From DATGZH01 sp035297265 (GTDB taxonomy: Bacteria; Actinomycetota; Acidimicrobiia; Acidimicrobiales; RAAP-2): a DNA stretch of 64,000 nucleotides. Shown in pieces: positions 41,309 through 50,348 of this stretch. The notes beneath the pieces are model-generated. The model was not told where the DNA came from and ran no database searches. It saw only the letters and a program-made list of their open reading frames with translations. The first letter of the stretch is position 1; every line of letters starts with the position of its first letter. The DNA is taken from contig DATGZH010000017.1 in NCBI GenBank assembly GCA_035297265.1, positions 62,001 through 126,000 of the forward strand, in the 5' to 3' direction. Both the position numbers and the translations under genes were made by a program.

Positions 41309-41929
41309 ATGCCCGAGCGCCTGGCCATGTTCCCCTTGTCCACCGTGCTCTTCCCCCACGCCGAGCTCCCGCTCCACGTCTTCGAGCCGCGCTACCGGGT
41401 CATGACCGAACGTTGCCTCGACGGCGACGGCGAGTTCGGCGTGGTCCTCATCCAGCGGGGCTCCGAGGTGGGCGGGGGCGACCAGCGCCACGTGGTCGGC
41501 ACCGTGGCGGCCATCGAGGAGGCCTCGGCCCTCCCTGACGGGCGCTGGGTCCTCCTCACCCGGGGCACCACCCGCTTCCGGGTGACCGAGTGGCTGCCCG
41601 AGGACCCCCACCCGGTCGCGCTGATCGAACCCGTGGCCGAGCCGACCGAGGTGGCCGACGACGACGTGCTCGGGCAGGCCCTGGCCTCGGTCCGGCGGGC
41701 CCGGGCCCTCCTCTCCGAGCTCGGACAGGCGCCGGCCCTCGGCGACGACCCCGGGCTCGGCGGACGAGCCGAGACTCGGGCCTGGCAGCTCTGCTCCCTC
41801 GCCCCGCTGAACGTCTTCGACCGCCAACGGCTGCTCGAGATCGACGGGGCGACGGCGCGGCTGCGGGCGCTGATCGAACTGACCGACGCCCTGGCCGAGG
41901 ACCTCTCGGCCCTCCTCGCCGGCGGCTGA
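41309..41929 (+). CDS. LON substrate-binding-domain protein
   Basis: This 206-residue protein is a stand-alone Lon N-terminal (PUA-like) domain with MFPLSTVLFPHAELPLHVFEPRYRVM, GEFGVVLIQRGSEVGGGD and a helical end. It lacks the ATPase and protease parts. In bacteria such proteins are of uncertain function. It sits 49 bp after the GNAT fusion on the same strand, and is convergent with the cyclase gene. No ribosome site is apparent at ATG 41309. Confidence 0.88.
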   Translation: MPERLAMFPLSTVLFPHAELPLHVFEPRYRVMTERCLDGDGEFGVVLIQRGSEVGGGDQRHVVGTVAAIEEASALPDGRWVLLTRGTTRFRVTEWLPEDPHPVALIEPVAEPTEVADDDVLGQALASVRRARALLSELGQAPALGDDPGLGGRAETRAWQLCSLAPLNVFDRQRLLEIDGATARLRALIELTDALAEDLSALLAGG

Positions 41930-41960
41930 CCACGGGGCCTCTCCGGGGGGCGCGAGCCTC

Positions 41961-42647
41961 CTACGACCCGATGAACGGCGTACGGATGCTGCCCGGCTCC
42001 TCGAGCTCGGCCGCCGGGCGGTGCTGCCAGGTGTCGAGACAGCTGTCGGAGCAGAACCACTCCTCGTCGCCGACCGAGTCCCAGTCCCGGCGGGCCGCCA
42101 CCTCACGGGTGAGGGGAATGCCGCACACCGGGTCGGGCCGCACATCGCCCTCCAGGTGGGCGAGGCCCAGCCGGACCACCTTGAGCGGCGTGTCGAGGCC
42201 CCGGACGATCTGGTCCTGGCGGGCGAGGACCGCCCCCCAGGCGGGGACGTCATCGACGACGTCGTCGGTGGCCAGCACCTGACCGCCCTCGGCCGCGTCG
42301 CACAGCCGGGCGGCCACGTTCACCGCGTGACCGATGTAGTCGTCGCCCTCGTGGAGGATGACCGGGCCGACGGAGAGCCCGGTGCGGATGGCGATCCCGG
42401 CCGGCGAGGCCGCGGCGGCGAAGCCCATCTCCAAGATGGCCTCGAGGACCGGGCGGGTCTCGACGCCGACGAGCATCGCCCCGTCGCCCAGCCACTTGGC
42501 GATGCGCACGCTGCGGCGCGAGCACACCCCACGCACGAGGGAGCGGAACTCGCTCAGGAGCCGCACGGCCTGCTCGTCACCCTGGCGGGCGGTGAGCGCG
42601 GTGAAGCCCGAGAGGTCGATGAACGCGAAGGTCCTCCGCACCCGCAT
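41961..42647 (-). CDS. Class III adenylate/guanylate cyclase-like protein with C-terminal YHS domain
   Basis: This 228-residue protein has one cyclase homology domain: metal ligands Asp11 (FIDLSGFT) and Asp55 (WLGDGAML), and Asn110 and Arg114 in HAVNVAARL, the transition-state residues. It should therefore be active as a homodimer making cAMP or cGMP. About residues 165-210 form a YHS-like domain (DPVCGIPLT and WFCSDSCLDTW), with Cys residues that could bind a metal ion. A metal or redox sensor controlling cyclase activity is the likely reading. It is divergent from pdxH and convergent with the LON-like gene. No sensor membrane helix is present. Confidence 0.88.
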   Translation of the reverse strand: MRVRRTFAFIDLSGFTALTARQGDEQAVRLLSEFRSLVRGVCSRRSVRIAKWLGDGAMLVGVETRPVLEAILEMGFAAAASPAGIAIRTGLSVGPVILHEGDDYIGHAVNVAARLCDAAEGGQVLATDDVVDDVPAWGAVLARQDQIVRGLDTPLKVVRLGLAHLEGDVRPDPVCGIPLTREVAARRDWDSVGDEEWFCSDSCLDTWQHRPAAELEEPGSIRTPFIGS

Positions 42648-42728
42648 GGCGCCATGATCCCACGTCCCCGGCGGGTCCAAGACCCCACGTCGCGCCGCCG
42701 TCGGTCGGCCTCCCGCTATCTTCGCCGG

Positions 42729-43337
42729 GTGGCCTTGGAACGCACGCTCGACGAAACGTCGGCCTCGTCCGACCCCTTCGAGCAGTTCGCGCGGTGGTTC
42801 GACGAGGCGGCAAGCGAGACGGTCATGCCCGAGGCCGTGGCCCTCGCCACGGCCTCGGCCGACGGCCGGCCGTCCGTGCGCATGGTCCTCTTGAAGCACG
42901 CCGGTCCCGACGGCTTCGACTTCTACAGCGACTACGGCAGCCGCAAGGCGGCCGACCTCGAGGACAACCCGAGAGCCGCCCTCCTCTCCTGGTGGCCGGC
43001 CCTCGGCCGCCAGGTCCGGGTGGAGGGGGCGGTGGCCCCCCTCGACGCCGCGGCGTCCGACGAGTACTTCGCCAGCCGGCCCCGGGAGAGCCAGGTCAGT
43101 ACCTCGGTCTCGCGGCAGAGCCGGCCGGTGTCCAGCCGTGACGTGCTCGAGGCGCGGGTGCGCGAGCTCGAGCGGCAGCTCGCGGGCCAGGCCGTGCCCC
43201 GGCCGCCCACCTGGGGCGGCTACCGCCTCACCCCGGACCGCTTCGAGTTCTGGCAGCAGCGCCCCCACCGCCTGCACGACCGGCTCCTCTACCGGCCAGA
43301 GGGCCCGGGTTGGCGGATGGAGCGCCTCCAGCCGTAG
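42729..43337 (+). CDS. pdxH: Pyridoxamine 5'-phosphate oxidase
   Basis: This 202-residue FMN enzyme makes pyridoxal 5'-phosphate. Diagnostic segments are RMVLLKHAGPDGFDFYSDYGSRKAADLEDNPRAALLSWW (FMN and substrate contacts), RQVRVEGAVAPLDAAASDEYFASRPRESQVS and the C-terminal WGGYRLTPDRFEFWQQRPHRLHDRLLYR. The ending differs slightly from the usual RLNP but keeps its place. TATCTT at 42717-42722 lies 6 nt before the GTG, suggesting leaderless translation. It is divergent from the cyclase-YHS gene and convergent with the dienelactone hydrolase gene. Confidence 0.95.
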   Translation: MALERTLDETSASSDPFEQFARWFDEAASETVMPEAVALATASADGRPSVRMVLLKHAGPDGFDFYSDYGSRKAADLEDNPRAALLSWWPALGRQVRVEGAVAPLDAAASDEYFASRPRESQVSTSVSRQSRPVSSRDVLEARVRELERQLAGQAVPRPPTWGGYRLTPDRFEFWQQRPHRLHDRLLYRPEGPGWRMERLQP

Positions 43338-43341
43338 GGGG

Positions 43342-44055
43342 TCAGGCCCGCAGGTGCACGTCGAAGAAGGCCACGATGCGGCTGCGGGCGTCCTCGGCCG
43401 CGCCGGGCACGTGGGGGCCACCGACGGTCTTCATCATCACCGAGGTGAAGGCGCTCAGGTCGCCCGGGTCGTGGTCGTTCAGGAAGGAGTGCCCGGCCTC
43501 GGGGTACTCCTTCACGTCGTGCGGCACGTCGGCCGCCTCGCAGGCCGCCTCGAGCTTCGCCGCCGCGCCGCGCAGCGTCCAGTCCTTGGCGCCGAAGCTG
43601 CCGACGATCGGGCACGCCCCGGCGAGCAGCCGGGCCGCGTCCTTCGGCACCGTGCCGTAATTGACGCTCGAGGCCGAGAAGCCGTGACCCGGGGCGAGCA
43701 GGAGGGCGAAACCCCCACCCATGCAGAAGCCCACGACGCCCACCTTGCCCGTGCAGTCCGGCTCGGCGGCCACCCAGGCCCGGGCCGCCTCGATGTCGTC
43801 GAAGGCCCGGCCCTTCCGGGCCATGGCGTCGCGGAACGTCGAGCGGAGGCAGGTGAAACGCTTCCCCCATGCGAAGAGGTCGGGGGCCACGGCCAGGTAG
43901 CCGGCGGCTGCCAGCCAATCCGCCTGGTGGCGGACGTCGTGCGTCATGCCGAGCGCGTCGTGGATGACGACCACCCCGGGAAACGGCCCGCCGCCCTCGG
44001 GCCGGGCCACGTAGGCCGGCAGCTCGCCGTGGGTGGGGATGGCGACGTCGCTCAC
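43342..44055 (-). CDS. Dienelactone hydrolase family protein
   Basis: This 237-residue alpha/beta-hydrolase has the Cys nucleophile in GFCMGGG at about residue 125, an Asp in GAKDWT and His in EAGHSF, the classic Cys-Asp-His triad of dienelactone hydrolases. The oxyanion region is VVVIHDALGMTHDVRHQADWLA. It hydrolyses a lactone or related ester in aromatic-compound degradation or a side reaction. Start GTG 44055 is the first in frame. It lies 25 bp after the thiolase stop on the same strand, so it ends the transporter-thiolase operon. Confidence 0.92.
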   Translation of the reverse strand: MSDVAIPTHGELPAYVARPEGGGPFPGVVVIHDALGMTHDVRHQADWLAAAGYLAVAPDLFAWGKRFTCLRSTFRDAMARKGRAFDDIEAARAWVAAEPDCTGKVGVVGFCMGGGFALLLAPGHGFSASSVNYGTVPKDAARLLAGACPIVGSFGAKDWTLRGAAAKLEAACEAADVPHDVKEYPEAGHSFLNDHDPGDLSAFTSVMMKTVGGPHVPGAAEDARSRIVAFFDVHLRA

Positions 44056-44080
44056 CGTACGCTCCGACCCGGTCCCGGCC

Positions 44081-45274
44081 TCAGCCCAGCCGCTCGATGA
44101 CGGTGGCGTTGGCCTGGCCGCCGCCCTCGCACATCGTCTGGAAGCCGTAGCGGCCGCCGATCGACTCCAGCTGGTTCAGCAGCGTGGCGGTCAGGCGCAC
44201 GCCGCTCGCCCCGAGGGGGTGGCCGATGGCGATGGCCCCGCCCCGGGGGTCGAGCTTGGCCGGGTCCGGGGAGAAGGCCGCCTGCCACATGAGGGTGATG
44301 GCGGCGAAGGCCTCGTTGCACTCCATGGCGTCGAAGTCGTCGATCTTCATCCCTGAGCGCTCGAGCAGCTTGTGGGTGGCGGGCACCGGGGCCGACAGCA
44401 CGACCGCCGCGTCCTCGGCGGCCACCGCGAAATGGCAGAGCCGGGCCCGGATGGGCAGACCCAACCGCTCGGCCACCGACCGCTCGGCGATCAGGATGGC
44501 CGACGCGCCGTCGGTCATCTGCGAGGAGTTGCCCGCCGTGATGTCCGGTGCGGTCTCGGGCTCCCAGCTCTGGGCGGGCGGCAGCCCGGCCAGGGTCTCG
44601 ATCGTCCCGCCGGTGCGGATGCCCTCGTCGCGCTCGAGCCGCTCGCCGGTGAACGAGCCGTCCTCCGCCTTGATCGGCACGGCGATGGCCTCCTTGGCGA
44701 AGTGCCCGGTGTCCCAGCTCTCGGCGGCTCGGCGGTGGGACTCGAGGGCGAAGGCGTCCATGTCCTCCCGGGTCACGCCCCAGCGCTCGGCCAGCACCTG
44801 AGCCACCCGGAACTGGGTCCAGAGCCGGTGGTCGATCTGCTCCATGAAGCTCGGCGGGAAGGGCCCGGTGCCACCCTTGGCGTTGCTGGCCATGGGCACC
44901 CGGCTCATGACCTCGACCCCGCAGGCGACGACCAGGTCGTAGTGCCCCGCGGTCACGCCGGCCGAGGCGAAGTGCATGGCCTGCTGCGAGGAGCCGCACT
45001 GCCGGTCGACCGTCGTACCCGGCACGCTCTGGGGGAGCCCGGCCGCCACCCAGCCGTTGTGGGCCACGTTCGTGCTCTGCTCCCCCACCTGGCTGACGCA
45101 GCCGCCGATCACGTCCTCGACCCGCTCGGGATCGACGCCGGTCCGCTCGACCAGCGTCGTGAGGGCGAAGGCCAGCAGGTCGACCGGGTGCCAGTGCTGC
45201 AGCGCCCCGCCGCGCTTGCCGAACGTGGTCCGCAGTACGTCGACGATGACCGCCTCTCGTGCGTCTCCGCTCAC
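44081..45274 (-). CDS. Acetyl-CoA acetyltransferase (thiolase)
   Basis: This 397-residue thiolase has the nucleophile Cys in VDRQCGSSQQAMH, the activating His in NEAFA/IAIGHPLGASG, and the second Cys in FQTMCEGGGQANA. It cleaves a 3-ketoacyl-CoA to release acetyl-CoA in beta-oxidation. The GTG start at 45274 overlaps the livF-like stop by 4 bp, so the transporter ATPase and this thiolase are translationally coupled. This suggests the imported substrate is degraded through acyl-CoA intermediates. Confidence 0.95.
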   Translation of the reverse strand: MSGDAREAVIVDVLRTTFGKRGGALQHWHPVDLLAFALTTLVERTGVDPERVEDVIGGCVSQVGEQSTNVAHNGWVAAGLPQSVPGTTVDRQCGSSQQAMHFASAGVTAGHYDLVVACGVEVMSRVPMASNAKGGTGPFPPSFMEQIDHRLWTQFRVAQVLAERWGVTREDMDAFALESHRRAAESWDTGHFAKEAIAVPIKAEDGSFTGERLERDEGIRTGGTIETLAGLPPAQSWEPETAPDITAGNSSQMTDGASAILIAERSVAERLGLPIRARLCHFAVAAEDAAVVLSAPVPATHKLLERSGMKIDDFDAMECNEAFAAITLMWQAAFSPDPAKLDPRGGAIAIGHPLGASGVRLTATLLNQLESIGGRYGFQTMCEGGGQANATVIERLG

Positions 45275-46146
45275 CCCTCGTCTCCCTTCGTCTTGTGGTG
45301 GCCGAAGCCGAGGTGCCGGTGGTGGTCGCCATGTTCGGCGCCGGCCCCAGCCGTGCGGCCGGAGCCCTCGGGGGCGAGGATAGCCACGTCGCCGCGCGCC
45401 GCCAGCACCCGCTCCACCGCCGCGACGGCCTGGTCGGGCGGGCCGTCGAAAGCGACCGTGCCGTGCTCGAGCACCACCGCGTGGTCGGCCAGCTCGAGCA
45501 CCCGGTCCACCTGCTGTTCGACGACGAGCAGCGCGCACCCACCGGCGTGGATGTTGCGCAGGCCCTCGTAGACCGCGTCGATGACGACCGGGGCGAGGCC
45601 GAGGGAGAGCTCGTCGGCCACGAGGAGCTTGGGCGCCACCACGAGCACCTTGGCCAGCGAGAGGATCCGCTGCTGGCCCCCCGACAGCGTGCCCCCCCGC
45701 TGACGGCGCCGCTCGCCGAGGACCGGAAAAGCCGCGTACGCGCGCTCCAGGGACTCGGCCACGTGCTGGCGACCGGCCCGCTGGTGGAAGGCCAGCGTGA
45801 GGTTCTCCTCGACCGTCAGGTTGGCGAAGACCCCGCGGCCCTCGACCACGTGGGCCACGCCCCCACGGGCGATCTTGTAGGCGTGCTGGTTGGTGACATC
45901 CCGCCCGCCGATCATCACCCGGCCGCCAGTAGCTGGGAGGAGGCCCGTCACTACCCGGGCGACGGTCGACTTGCCGGCCCCGTTCGAGCCGAGGAGGGCC
46001 ACGACCGCGCCGGGCGGGATCACGAAGCTCACGTCGAAGAGCGCCCGGTAGGGGCCGTAGGAGGCACTCACCCGCTCGAGCTGGAGGGCGGCGTGGGGAT
46101 CGGCCGCCGGGGCCTCACCGGGCGGCGTGGCGGTGTCGGTGCTCAC
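45271..46146 (-). CDS. Branched-chain-type ABC importer ATPase (LivF-like)
   Basis: This 291-residue ATPase has Walker A GSNGAGKST, LSGGQQ signature and Walker B LLVADELSLGLAP. The C-terminal tail of about 45 residues is histidine-rich (GDHHRHLGFGHHK). GTG 46146 overlaps the LivG-like stop, and its own stop overlaps the thiolase start. It is one of two ATPases of a LIV-type importer whose other parts are encoded upstream on the same strand. Known substrates of the family are branched amino acids, short-chain amides and carboxylates such as benzoate or urea; the thiolase neighbour points to an acid. Confidence 0.93.
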   Translation of the reverse strand: MSTDTATPPGEAPAADPHAALQLERVSASYGPYRALFDVSFVIPPGAVVALLGSNGAGKSTVARVVTGLLPATGGRVMIGGRDVTNQHAYKIARGGVAHVVEGRGVFANLTVEENLTLAFHQRAGRQHVAESLERAYAAFPVLGERRRQRGGTLSGGQQRILSLAKVLVVAPKLLVADELSLGLAPVVIDAVYEGLRNIHAGGCALLVVEQQVDRVLELADHAVVLEHGTVAFDGPPDQAVAAVERVLAARGDVAILAPEGSGRTAGAGAEHGDHHRHLGFGHHKTKGDEG

Positions 46147-46952
46147 ACCTTGGTCCCGAGGTAGGCGTGCCGGACCCGGGGGTCGGCCATGACCTGTTCG
46201 AACGGGGCGTCGGCGATGACCTCGCCCAGGTCCATGACGACGGTCCGGTCGACACATTGGCCGACCATGCCGAGGTCGTGTTCGACGAGCAGGACGGCCA
46301 TGCCCCGCTCGCGCTGGAGGGCCCGGAGCACCTCGCCGAGCTCCCGCGACTCGTGCGTGTCGAGGCCCGACGAGGGCTCGTCGGCCATGAGCAGCTTGGG
46401 CTCGCCGACGAGGGCCCGGGCCAGCTCGACGAGCCGGCACATGCCGAGGCCCAGGGCGGCCACCGGTGTATCGGCCTTGTCGGTGAGGTTGACCAGTTCG
46501 AGCACCTCTTCGACCCGGGCCCGCTCCTCGGGTTTCGGGGCCGAGAGGTTCAAGAGGTCCTTCCAGAACCGGCCGTCGCCCAGGTGCGAGCGCTCGGCCA
46601 CGAGGAGGTGCTCGCGCACCGTCAGCTCCGAGAACACCTCGATGCGCTGATAGGTGCGGCCGATGCCCAGCCGGGCGCGCTTGAACGTGGGCATCCGCCC
46701 GAGGTCCCGGCCGTCGAAGACGACCGTGCCGCCGTCCGGCCGAAGCTGGCCGCACACGCAGTTGAACAGGGTCGTCTTGCCTGCACCGTTGGGTCCGACG
46801 AGTCCGACGCTCTCGCCCGGGGCCACCGAGAACGTGACATCGGACACGGCCAGCACCCCGCCGAAGGACTTGGACACGCCGCGGACCGACAGGATGGCGC
46901 GGTCTTCGACGAGCGTGGGGCCCGGGCCCTGTGTGCCGGCGTGCTCAGCCAC
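46143..46952 (-). CDS. Branched-chain-type ABC importer ATPase (LivG-like)
   Basis: This 269-residue ATPase has Walker A GPNGAGKTT, a Q-loop near YQRIEVFSELTV, and the Walker B LLMADEPSSGLDT followed by LVEHDLGMV. Instead of LSGGQ the signature region reads ALGLGMCRLVELARAL, as in LivG-type proteins. Start GTG 46952 overlaps the permease stop by 8 bp. It completes the ATPase pair of this importer. Confidence 0.93.
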   Translation of the reverse strand: MAEHAGTQGPGPTLVEDRAILSVRGVSKSFGGVLAVSDVTFSVAPGESVGLVGPNGAGKTTLFNCVCGQLRPDGGTVVFDGRDLGRMPTFKRARLGIGRTYQRIEVFSELTVREHLLVAERSHLGDGRFWKDLLNLSAPKPEERARVEEVLELVNLTDKADTPVAALGLGMCRLVELARALVGEPKLLMADEPSSGLDTHESRELGEVLRALQRERGMAVLLVEHDLGMVGQCVDRTVVMDLGEVIADAPFEQVMADPRVRHAYLGTKV

Positions 46953-48969
46953 TCTCGGCCGCCCGGACGCTCGGGGCCGGGACCGAGCCGGCCGGGAGGA
47001 ACATGGCCTGTTGGTCGGCCGGCATCGCGGCGATGCGGTCCTTGAAGACGCGCTGCTGCCAGCGCATGGTCGAACGGGCCTTCTGGTACTCGAGGACGCC
47101 TTCGGGGTGACGGGCGTACGTGAGGGCCCCGAAGGCGAACCCCACGATCACGAGACTGTTGAACCGGGTCGGGAGGTAGGCGTTCAGGATGTGCTGCGTG
47201 ACGATGTAGCCCATCGCCCCCTGGATGGCTCCCTCGACCGTGCTGACCCCGGTCGTCACCACGATCACGACGAAGGCCAAGGAGTAGAGGTAGTTCCAGT
47301 CGGCGGAGTTCGCCGCCTGCTGTTGGATGCTGTAGACGACACCGCCCACCCCGGCGATGGCCCCGGACAGCGCGAAGACCAGGATCCGCTGCCAGGTCAG
47401 GTTGATGCCGATCCCGGCCGCCGCGGTCTCGCTGCCCCGCATCGCCGAGAGGAACTGCCCGACGGTGCCCTTCCGCAAGAGGTTCACCACCAGCACGGTG
47501 ATCACGAGGACGACCATGGACATGATGAACACATCGTGCTCGTTCGGGTTGAAAAACCCGAACGGCGCGACCCAACTCTTCTGCAGGGCCAGACCCGTCG
47601 TCCCGTTGGTGATCGAAGTCTGGTTGAAGATCGAGCTGTCAAAGAAGAGGGCCGCCGCGAGCGTCATGAGCGCGAGTCCGAGACCCCTCAGTCGTAGCGA
47701 CAGCACGGCGAGGACCACGGCGACCACGGTGGCGAAGAGCGCACCGATGAGCCCGCCCGCCAGCATGTTGAAGGCCAGGTGGTTCGCCAGCTGGGCTGCC
47801 GTGAACGCACCGATGCCCGCGAGCGTGCCCTGGGCGAGCGAGAGCTGGCCCCCCATCCCCGTGATGAGAGTGATCGAGAGGAAGACCGTCGACAGGCAGA
47901 GCCCCGTGTTGAAGACGTCTTCCCAGGTGCGTGGCATCCAGGTGAGCATCGAGATGACGAACGCGGCGAGCAGCACGTACCAGAGCGTGCGGATGATCCG
48001 GTCCAAGATCGGGAGACGGATGGCCCGCATGGGGGGCGGCGGGGGTGGGTCCACCGCGGCCAGGGGATCGGTGGACTCCCCGATACTTCGAAGGCCAGGG
48101 ACCACGAGCAGGGCCAGCGCCAACGCGATGTAGGGGAGCGAGGGGATGACATAGGTGTAGATCCACGAGCCGGTGGGCAGATAGCCCTGCATCAGCGCGC
48201 TCACCACCGCGATGAGGATGGCCACGCCGGCGGCGATGGGCATCGACCGCAGCGCCGCCCAGGCGGCGGCGGCGAAGGCCCCGACCATCAGCGTGGCGTA
48301 CTGCGTCGGCTGGAGCTGGTACTGGAGGGGGGCCAAGAGGACCCCGGCCAGCCCGGCCAGGAAGCTCGACACCGCCCAGGCCACCGCGACCACCCGACCG
48401 GCGTTCACCCCGTCGAGCTCGACGAGCCGCCGGCTCTCGACCGCCCCGCGCATCTGCAGTCCAAGGGGGGTGAAGCGCATGAGGACCACCACGGCGACGA
48501 GCACCACCACCGTCACCACCATCGTGGCCAGCTCCGCCCCGTTGATGGGCGTGCTGAAGATGTGGAAGTAGACGTTGTTGATGTTGAACAGGATGCTCGG
48601 CGCGTTCTGAAGGTTCTGCGAGCCGAAGAAGATGGGGAGCAGCGCGGGCATACCGACGAAGAGCGTGATACCCGTCACCACTTTGGCCAGGTTGTTGGTG
48701 TTCGGGATGTTGCGAAACACAAAGCGGTCGAGGATCAACCCGAGTCCCGGCGAGAAGACCAGCACGATGAGGACGAAAGCCGCCCAGACGGGAAAACCGT
48801 GGACGGTCGTCAACCACATGTAGATGAACGCGGCGATATAGGCCTGGGCCCCGAAGGCGAAGTTGAAGACCCCGGTGGCCTGGTACGTAAGGATCAGCCC
48901 GACGGCAAAGAGGGCATAGGGACAGCCGTAGGGGATGCCGGAGATGGCGAACCCCAGGAAATGGCTCAC
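46945..48969 (-). CDS. Fused LivH-LivM permease of branched-chain-type ABC importer
   Basis: This 674-residue protein joins two permeases that are usually separate. The LivH half is residues 1-300 with YQATGVFNFAFGAQ and about eight helices. After a proline-rich linker (DPPPPPPMRAIRLP), the LivM half (about 330-640) has GMGGQLSLAQGTLAGIGAFTAAQL and the ATPase-contact loop RGSETAAAGIGINLTWQRILVFALSGAIAGVGG. Such fusions are known in actinobacteria. The C-terminal 35 residues are polar. It forms the whole channel of the importer, working with the solute-binding protein at 49002-50348. Confidence 0.94.
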   Translation of the reverse strand: MSHFLGFAISGIPYGCPYALFAVGLILTYQATGVFNFAFGAQAYIAAFIYMWLTTVHGFPVWAAFVLIVLVFSPGLGLILDRFVFRNIPNTNNLAKVVTGITLFVGMPALLPIFFGSQNLQNAPSILFNINNVYFHIFSTPINGAELATMVVTVVVLVAVVVLMRFTPLGLQMRGAVESRRLVELDGVNAGRVVAVAWAVSSFLAGLAGVLLAPLQYQLQPTQYATLMVGAFAAAAWAALRSMPIAAGVAILIAVVSALMQGYLPTGSWIYTYVIPSLPYIALALALLVVPGLRSIGESTDPLAAVDPPPPPPMRAIRLPILDRIIRTLWYVLLAAFVISMLTWMPRTWEDVFNTGLCLSTVFLSITLITGMGGQLSLAQGTLAGIGAFTAAQLANHLAFNMLAGGLIGALFATVVAVVLAVLSLRLRGLGLALMTLAAALFFDSSIFNQTSITNGTTGLALQKSWVAPFGFFNPNEHDVFIMSMVVLVITVLVVNLLRKGTVGQFLSAMRGSETAAAGIGINLTWQRILVFALSGAIAGVGGVVYSIQQQAANSADWNYLYSLAFVVIVVTTGVSTVEGAIQGAMGYIVTQHILNAYLPTRFNSLVIVGFAFGALTYARHPEGVLEYQKARSTMRWQQRVFKDRIAAMPADQQAMFLPAGSVPAPSVRAAESG

Positions 48970-49001
48970 CCCTATGCCCCTCCCCTACCGGGTACCGGGC
49001 C

Positions 49002-50348
49002 TCACCCGCCGGGTGTGCCCGGCGGCACGGGCACCATCGTCGGGTGATACAGGTTGGCGCCGAAGCACACGTATGACTTGTTCCCCTTGTCGAGGGCCGG
49101 CACGAACTGGTCGCCCTTCACCACGATGTACGCGTTGCAGTAGGGCGGACTGGTGTTGGTGTGGCCTATCGTCCAGTTGACCGGCGCCGTGAGACCACCC
49201 GCCGTGAAGAACTTGATCGAGTTGTCAGCCCTGATCACGGCGGCCTGGGTCGGGTTCTTGCCGGCCATCTCCAGCCCCTGGGCGAAGAGGGCCGCGGACT
49301 CCCAGCCCTGGATGGCTACCTCGTCGTAGACCCACTTGGGCTGGTACTTCTTCATCGCGGCCAGGTAGGCCACCATGCCCGGGTAGGTCGCCGGGGCCGT
49401 CTTGGCGTACGAGAACGGCACGTGGGCGATGCTGAAGTAGATGCCCTGCATAATGTTCTTGTACTGGTCGAGGGTCGACTGGTCGTTACCGTTCAGCCAG
49501 AGCTGCTTGACACCCTTGTAGCCATACTGCTGGATGGCCCGGGCCATGGACAGGTTGTCGTTCACGTCCATGCAGGTGATGATGGTGTTCACCCCCGCCT
49601 GCTGCATGCGCTGGACGTCGGGCGCCAGGTTCCCGCCGTAGCTGACCTGGTAGTCCGTGTATCCCACCTTGATGCCGGCTTTCCCGAGGTTCGAACCGAA
49701 GGCCTCGCACGAGGCGTTCGACGACTTCACGCTGAGCGCGACGATGCCGACGTTGGTGCCGTGGACCTGCTGCGTCCACCAGACGAAGGACGGGGTCCCG
49801 CACGTGTAGCACTGGGTAGAGCCGCCGGCGGCGAAGAGGTTGGGGTAGGGGGACCAGTTGCCGGTCACGTTGTAGCCATAGGTCGGGGTCTTCGTCTCGA
49901 CGAAGTAGTTCGGCGTGAAGAAGGCGGTGGCCACACCGACGACGGCAAAGACGTGGTCCTGGTCGATGAGGGTGTGGGTCAGGCTGTTGAACTGGCTCGG
50001 GTTCCCGCCGTCGTCGAGGTTGTACTTGAGGATCAGCCTGCGCCCGTTCACCCCGCCCTTCGCATTGATGTAGCTGAAGTAGGCCTGGATGCCCGGGACG
50101 AGCGACTCGAAGTTGGAGGCGATGGGACCGGTGAGCGTCGAGATGGACCCCACGGTCACCGTCGTCGGGGTGATGCCCGGCACACTCGAGGTGGAGGACT
50201 GCGCCCCCGCCGGGCCGGTCACGAGGGTGGCCCCGAGGGCGAGGGCCGTCGCCCCGAGGAGGCCCAGGCGGACCGACCACCGCGACACCCTCGTTCGCGG
50301 CCCTCGCTCCCGCCGCTGGCTGGTCGGCCTGCTCGTCGTCGCCTGCAT
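49002..50348 (-). CDS. Periplasmic-type solute-binding protein (LIV family)
   Basis: This 448-residue protein has a Sec signal (RLGLLGATALALGATLVTGPAGAQ) but no lipobox Cys, then the Peripla_BP_6 fold opening VTVGSISTLTGPIASNFES. It contains an internal TQCYTCGTPSF segment with cysteines that may bridge. The substrate-binding residues are not assigned. ATG 50348 has a GGGGG sequence 4 bp upstream and heads the operon, in front of the fused permease and two ATPases. The gene feeds the importer; substrate unknown. Confidence 0.92.
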   Translation of the reverse strand: MQATTSRPTSQRRERGPRTRVSRWSVRLGLLGATALALGATLVTGPAGAQSSTSSVPGITPTTVTVGSISTLTGPIASNFESLVPGIQAYFSYINAKGGVNGRRLILKYNLDDGGNPSQFNSLTHTLIDQDHVFAVVGVATAFFTPNYFVETKTPTYGYNVTGNWSPYPNLFAAGGSTQCYTCGTPSFVWWTQQVHGTNVGIVALSVKSSNASCEAFGSNLGKAGIKVGYTDYQVSYGGNLAPDVQRMQQAGVNTIITCMDVNDNLSMARAIQQYGYKGVKQLWLNGNDQSTLDQYKNIMQGIYFSIAHVPFSYAKTAPATYPGMVAYLAAMKKYQPKWVYDEVAIQGWESAALFAQGLEMAGKNPTQAAVIRADNSIKFFTAGGLTAPVNWTIGHTNTSPPYCNAYIVVKGDQFVPALDKGNKSYVCFGANLYHPTMVPVPPGTPGG

